DNA of 25,364 nucleotides from Candidatus Brocadiaceae bacterium (GTDB lineage Bacteria > Planctomycetota > Brocadiia > Brocadiales > Bathyanammoxibiaceae): positions 1-25,364 of the forward strand of contig JASEHG010000008.1 in NCBI GenBank assembly GCA_030018855.1, given 5' to 3'. Below are positions 22,513 to 25,364 of the stretch, piece by piece (positions within the stretch are counted from its first letter, which is position 1; the number at the start of each line of letters is the position of its first letter). The notes under the pieces are model-generated. The model did not search any database and was not told the origin of the DNA. It saw only the letters and a program-made list of their open reading frames with translations. The translations under genes were made by a program, and so were the position numbers.

Positions 22513-22561
22513 TTATTTTCTGCTATTCTGCAACTGCCCCAGGAAGGCCTCTACACGGGTG
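22513..22561 (-). pseudogene. Displaced 3' end of the activase/HgdB gene
   Basis: Read on the minus strand this gives TRVEAFLGQLQNSRK and a TAA at 22513-22515. The first twelve residues repeat those near the C terminus of the fused protein at 23264 (TRVEAFLEQLQN), and the DNA is 35 of 36 identical (22526-22561 against 23295-23330). It is probably the original 3' end of that gene, cut off by the HEPN-MNT insertion. Confidence 0.75.
22526..22561. repeat. 36-bp direct repeat, left copy
   Basis: TTCTGCAACTGC, one variable base, then CCAGGAAGGCCTC and TACACGGGTG. It differs from 23295-23330 at one position. The MNT stop codon lies inside it (22551-22553). Confidence 0.9.
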
Positions 22562-22937
22562 GCAAGAAACTCCAGGACGGGCTGGTATAAACCCAGACAA
22601 TTTCCTGCATAATCCTTTTGGAAAATTGTCCCTGTCGCAAAAGGTTCTGCCATTCCTCCTCTGTGTAAACCAGTACGTCCGCAGGGACAGGTAACTCGGT
22701 TATGTCCCATTCCGAGGCCCGCCGCATGAAGGGGTGTTGTGAGTCCTTAACGATAATTATTAAGTCAAGGTCGCTCCCTACGCCCCAGTCCCCCCGGGCA
22801 TAGGAGCCAAAATAGCCGATACTTAGTATATCTCTTCGGGTCTTTACGACCTTGTCAACCCACTGGCCCACTGCCCGTTTGACCGTCTGGACATCAGGCC
22901 ACCTGAGAACGGACGAACTCAATAATCTCACGGGCAT
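22551..22937 (-). CDS. MNT-type nucleotidyltransferase, antitoxin of a HEPN-MNT pair
   Basis: 128 residues, minimal nucleotidyltransferase. The G-S-x10-D-x-D signature is complete in GSYARGDWGVGSDLDLIII (about residues 43-61), with a preceding SIGYFG strand. A third acidic residue lies in VPADVLVYT. In known HepT-MntA pairs this protein adds AMP to a Tyr of the HEPN toxin and so disarms it. The ATG at 22937 overlaps the HEPN gene by 44 bases; a GTG at 22910 is an alternative start. The last residues (PPV) and the stop are encoded inside the left 36-bp repeat, so the C terminus was probably fixed by the insertion. Confidence 0.88.
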   Translation of the reverse strand: MPVRLLSSSVLRWPDVQTVKRAVGQWVDKVVKTRRDILSIGYFGSYARGDWGVGSDLDLIIIVKDSQHPFMRRASEWDITELPVPADVLVYTEEEWQNLLRQGQFSKRIMQEIVWVYTSPSWSFLPPV

Positions 22938-23283
22938 AATTTAGTGCCTCCTTACTTTGCAGTTCTCCATAGTGTTCAAAAGGTGCCCCTTCCGGATGGC
23001 TGTTGGGATAGCGGGTCGGTACGTAAAAGTTATCAAGGACACGACCTTTCTCTATTAATGTCTTGGGAACGGAGACGGTCTTCGGAAGTTCCTGCAGAAG
23101 CCTTGCAACAACGTGCCCCCAGGCCTCCTGACCCAGACTGAGATGGAGGGCCTTAACAGCCTTTTCTGCGGCTTGTTGGGCCGCAAAGCATGCCCACTCG
23201 TGACGCCCAGCGCGAAGACTATCCTCTGCATGTGCAAGGTCTCTTAATGCCTGATTCAGCCAGTCACGACTGCGATTGGGCAT
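22894..23283 (-). CDS. HEPN-domain protein, probable toxin (RNase) of a HEPN-MNT pair
   Basis: 129 residues, all-helical HEPN fold. Hallmarks are the opening RSRDWLNQALRDLAHAEDSL, the FAAQQAAEKAVKALHL helix and the closing YVPTRYPNSHP ... ALNYAREIIEFV. An R-x4-H string (RYPNSH) is present near residue 92, though in this subgroup the nuclease motif is not certain. GAGGATAA sits directly before ATG 23283. The first 20 bases overlap the end of the activase/HgdB frame, and the downstream MNT gene overlaps by 44 bases, so all three are translationally linked. Confidence 0.88.
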   Translation of the reverse strand: MPNRSRDWLNQALRDLAHAEDSLRAGRHEWACFAAQQAAEKAVKALHLSLGQEAWGHVVARLLQELPKTVSVPKTLIEKGRVLDNFYVPTRYPNSHPEGAPFEHYGELQSKEALNYAREIIEFVRSQVA

Positions 23284-25216
23284 TTATCCTCACGTTCTGC
23301 AACTGCTCCAGGAAGGCCTCTACACGGGTGCGTATCTGGCCGTGGGCGCCGGGGGTGTAATCACAGGTGAGATGCAACAGGGGGATGTTCCTCTTCTCAA
23401 ATTCCTTCTTAAAGAGGGGGTAGTCGTACAGGGAGTGGTCACAAAACTTCAGGGTGTGGTAAATGGCCCCATGTATGGAGCGTTTTTCTATTATGGACAG
23501 GATTCTGTTTATCCTGTCAAACACGTTGGCCATGCGTGAGCAGGGTGACTTCCCAAGGTACCGGCCTGCCAGAGCCAAAAAGGGGTCGTCCTGTACCTCT
23601 ACCAGGGCGTCGTAGAATCTGGAACCACTACAGAGGTCGTCCGCCACTACCCTGGCCCCCGCCTCTTCTATAGTCTTTATTATCTCCTCATTCTCCAGGA
23701 TGCCTCCCCATATAAGGAGTCTTGGCAGTGCCTTGGTCTCCTCTGTGCATGGGCGACCCGCCGGGTCTCCTCTATCATCTTTCATCAGGAGGGTAATATA
23801 ATCGTGGAACTTCTCAGGGACGGCATTGATTCCCCTCTTCATGAGGGAGAATACCTCGTACCCCGAGTGGCTCAGGTATCCGTTCCATTGTTTCTGTAAG
23901 AAGAGTTTGGCCTTCCCCCTGACCTTATTATAGAGGGCGATGCTCCTGTGGAGCTCTTCCTGGGTAATCTTGCGGTTGCAGTATTTCTCTAACCTCTCCT
24001 TGAAGTTCTTTATCAGGAGACTGAAGTAGTTCACGGCGGCTGCATCGTTAGTCTTGGGCAGGTCCAGGATGTAATTGAATTTCTTGTCTCCGTCTAGACG
24101 CTTCCAGGCGTCGTATAGCCTGCGCATCCCGTCACAGGAGTTCATGAACACTATCCCTTCAAGCCCTTCCAGACTGCCTGAGAGTTTCTCCTCCATGGAG
24201 GCTTTTATGTAAGGGCAGATATTGGTGCAGAGGTGCTCTTCGGCCAGTCCTTCGGCCTTCTTTGCCCCGGTTATCCTGACGGGATGGAACCCCGCCGCCC
24301 GGATGACCTCTATCGGGGTATAGGTGCACAGGTAACCCATCCTGGGGAGATCGCTCTCCTCTAGCGAGGCATCGGCCTTAATCTCTTCCACGGGCCTCTC
24401 TTCAACGGTGGATTTCGCCTGGACTGAGGGGCTGTTTCTTTTGCCCGCGATTTCTAGCCCAATAAGGGCGGCCCCTACTGCCCCGACAATCTGGGGGTCT
24501 GGGGACATCCTGAGCCTCGTACTCAACAGCCTTTCTAGTTCCTTGACCATGCCCACGTTCTTGGCTACCCCTCCGCTCATTACCACCTGTTCCTCTACAC
24601 CCACACGGCGGGCCTGGGCGGCAATCCTCTTGGCTATTGCTATATGGAGGGCGCGGCAGATGTCCTCCCTCTTGTGGTCTGCCCCTATGAGGGAGACTAC
24701 CTCCGACTCTGCGAAGACCGTGCAGAGACTGCTTATGGAGAGCTTATCGCCTCCCTGGAGAGAGAGTGTCCCCATCTCCTCCAGCTCTATCTCAAGGGTC
24801 CTGGCCATCACCTCCAGGAACCGACCGGTGCCGGCGGCGCACTTGTCGTTCATTACAAAGTCCATTACGTTGCCACCCTGGTCAACCTTTATGACCTTGC
24901 TGTCCTGACCGCCTATGTCTATCACAGTCCTTACCTTGGGGAAGAAGTAATGTGCCCCTTTGGCATGACAGGTTATCTCGGTTACTACCTCCTGGGCGAA
25001 GGGCACCCTGATGCGGCCGTAACCAGTGGCCACCACGTAGTCAATATCCTTCTCTGAAAGCCTGGCGACCTCCAGTACCTTCTTAAAGGCCTTGTCAGCA
25101 GCCTTCTTACTACTGGCCCCCGTGGCTATTACCTCAGAGGCCACAATCTCCCTTTTATCGTTCAGCAACACTACGTCTGTTGATAAAGACCCAATATCAA
25201 TGCCAAGACTCAACAT
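23264..25216 (-). CDS. Fused 2-hydroxyacyl-CoA dehydratase activase and HgdB-like Fe-S protein
   Basis: 650 residues. Part one (about 1-265) is a BadF/HgdC-type ATPase of the ASKHA fold: SLGIDIGSLSTDVV, DIGGQDSK, NDKCAAGTGRFLEVM (Cys ligand of the bridging 4Fe-4S cluster), FAESEVVSL and MSGGVAKN. A charged linker (about 265-300) follows. Part two (about 300-640) is HgdB/BcrC-like, with Cys at GYLCTYTP, HLCTNICPY, FMNSCDGMRR, DDLCSGSRF, KSPCSRM, KFCDHS and LTCDYTPG. Such proteins use ATP to make very low-potential electrons; the fused form recalls the double-cubane cluster protein with its reductase as well as hydroxyacyl-CoA dehydratases. AGGAG precedes ATG 25216. Its last dozen residues were replaced when HEPN-MNT entered. 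The exact substrate is open. Confidence 0.88.
   Translation of the reverse strand: MLSLGIDIGSLSTDVVLLNDKREIVASEVIATGASSKKAADKAFKKVLEVARLSEKDIDYVVATGYGRIRVPFAQEVVTEITCHAKGAHYFFPKVRTVIDIGGQDSKVIKVDQGGNVMDFVMNDKCAAGTGRFLEVMARTLEIELEEMGTLSLQGGDKLSISSLCTVFAESEVVSLIGADHKREDICRALHIAIAKRIAAQARRVGVEEQVVMSGGVAKNVGMVKELERLLSTRLRMSPDPQIVGAVGAALIGLEIAGKRNSPSVQAKSTVEERPVEEIKADASLEESDLPRMGYLCTYTPIEVIRAAGFHPVRITGAKKAEGLAEEHLCTNICPYIKASMEEKLSGSLEGLEGIVFMNSCDGMRRLYDAWKRLDGDKKFNYILDLPKTNDAAAVNYFSLLIKNFKERLEKYCNRKITQEELHRSIALYNKVRGKAKLFLQKQWNGYLSHSGYEVFSLMKRGINAVPEKFHDYITLLMKDDRGDPAGRPCTEETKALPRLLIWGGILENEEIIKTIEEAGARVVADDLCSGSRFYDALVEVQDDPFLALAGRYLGKSPCSRMANVFDRINRILSIIEKRSIHGAIYHTLKFCDHSLYDYPLFKKEFEKRNIPLLHLTCDYTPGAHGQIRTRVEAFLEQLQNVRINAQSQS
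23295..23330. repeat. 36-bp direct repeat, right copy
   Basis: It encodes TRVEAFLEQLQN near the end of the activase/HgdB protein. The matching copy is at 22526-22561, 769 bases away, with the HEPN and MNT genes between. Confidence 0.9.
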
Positions 25217-25364
25217 AAATCACTCCTATAAAATGAAAATCTGTCCATCCAAGCCTGCCCTGAGTGAGGCGGCAGTAAGATAGCAAACTCCTACTGGACG
25301 GTCAAGCCCAAAATCAGGGACCAGGGGGCGGGGGCTAGGGGGTAGGGGGTAGGGAGTAGGGAGT
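25217..25364. other. Window end, G-rich intergenic repeat
   Basis: After the activase leader, the last 60 bases run CAGGGACCAGGGGG and then tandem GGGGGTAGGG/GGGAGTAGGGAGT units. The inverse appears at 4031-4050 (CCCTACCCCCTGGTCCCTAA) and at about 91-131, so this is one more copy of the G/C-rich intergenic repeat. The window cuts it. No gene is seen here. Confidence 0.55.

Noticed and set aside
22551..23283. Active transposon carrying the HEPN-MNT pair
   Set aside because: No transposase and no terminal inverted repeats; only the 36-bp direct repeats are seen.
1..25364. CRISPR array or complete insertion sequence
   Set aside because: No regularly spaced direct repeats and no intact transposase frame on either strand.

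Overview
The window comes from a bacterium with about 50% GC and strong AGGAGG-type ribosome binding sites. It has an anaerobic metabolic outlook: Rnf genes, a 2-hydroxyacyl-CoA dehydratase-type Fe-S enzyme and B12-dependent acyl-CoA mutase chemistry. Many GC-rich palindromic repeats lie between and inside genes. I cannot assign the lineage from sequence alone; an uncultured Planctomycetota (Brocadiales-like) or deltaproteobacterium-like anaerobe would fit, at low confidence.

Layout. (1) 1-4600, chaperone and stress block: groEL1, groES, groEL2, then a cold-shock gene with a structured leader and its own terminator. (2) 4682-5607, minus strand: a SAM methyltransferase directly downstream of tRNA-Pro(CGG). 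(3) 5608-15010, an acyl-CoA metabolism block. It opens with a frameshifted tyrosine-integrase remnant against the tRNA and closes with a decayed tRNA-Pro 5' portion, so it looks like an old tRNA-targeted island. It carries acyl-CoA dehydrogenase, thiolase-like protein, DUF35 partner, second acyl-CoA dehydrogenase and acyl-CoA ligase on the plus strand. These converge on a two-subunit B12 acyl-CoA mutase whose active-site residues indicate isobutyryl-CoA mutase rather than methylmalonyl-CoA mutase. A metallo-beta-lactamase-fold hydrolase follows. (4) 15028-17644: a membrane protein of unknown function, divergent from a secreted parvulin-type foldase that has a consensus promoter. (5) 17769-22248: an AlaC/LL-DAP-type aminotransferase, then rnfC, rnfD and rnfG, with no rnfE, rnfA or rnfB in the window. 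(6) 22342-25216: a 39-residue Cys-rich microprotein, then on the minus strand a fused dehydratase activase/HgdB-like protein whose 3' end has been interrupted by a HEPN-MNT toxin-antitoxin pair bounded by 36-bp direct repeats.

Working together (inference): the ligase would activate a short or branched acid, the mutase would interconvert isobutyryl- and butyryl-CoA, the dehydrogenases would oxidise acyl-CoAs, and the thiolase-like/DUF35 pair would act on a downstream C-C bond. Reducing power could feed Rnf-type membrane energy conservation.

The observations I would follow first are the HEPN-MNT insertion with its host-gene duplication, the tRNA/integrase-bounded block, the thiolase lacking its nucleophilic Cys, the isobutyryl-CoA mutase signature, the in-frame palindromes, the csp leader and the missed microprotein.
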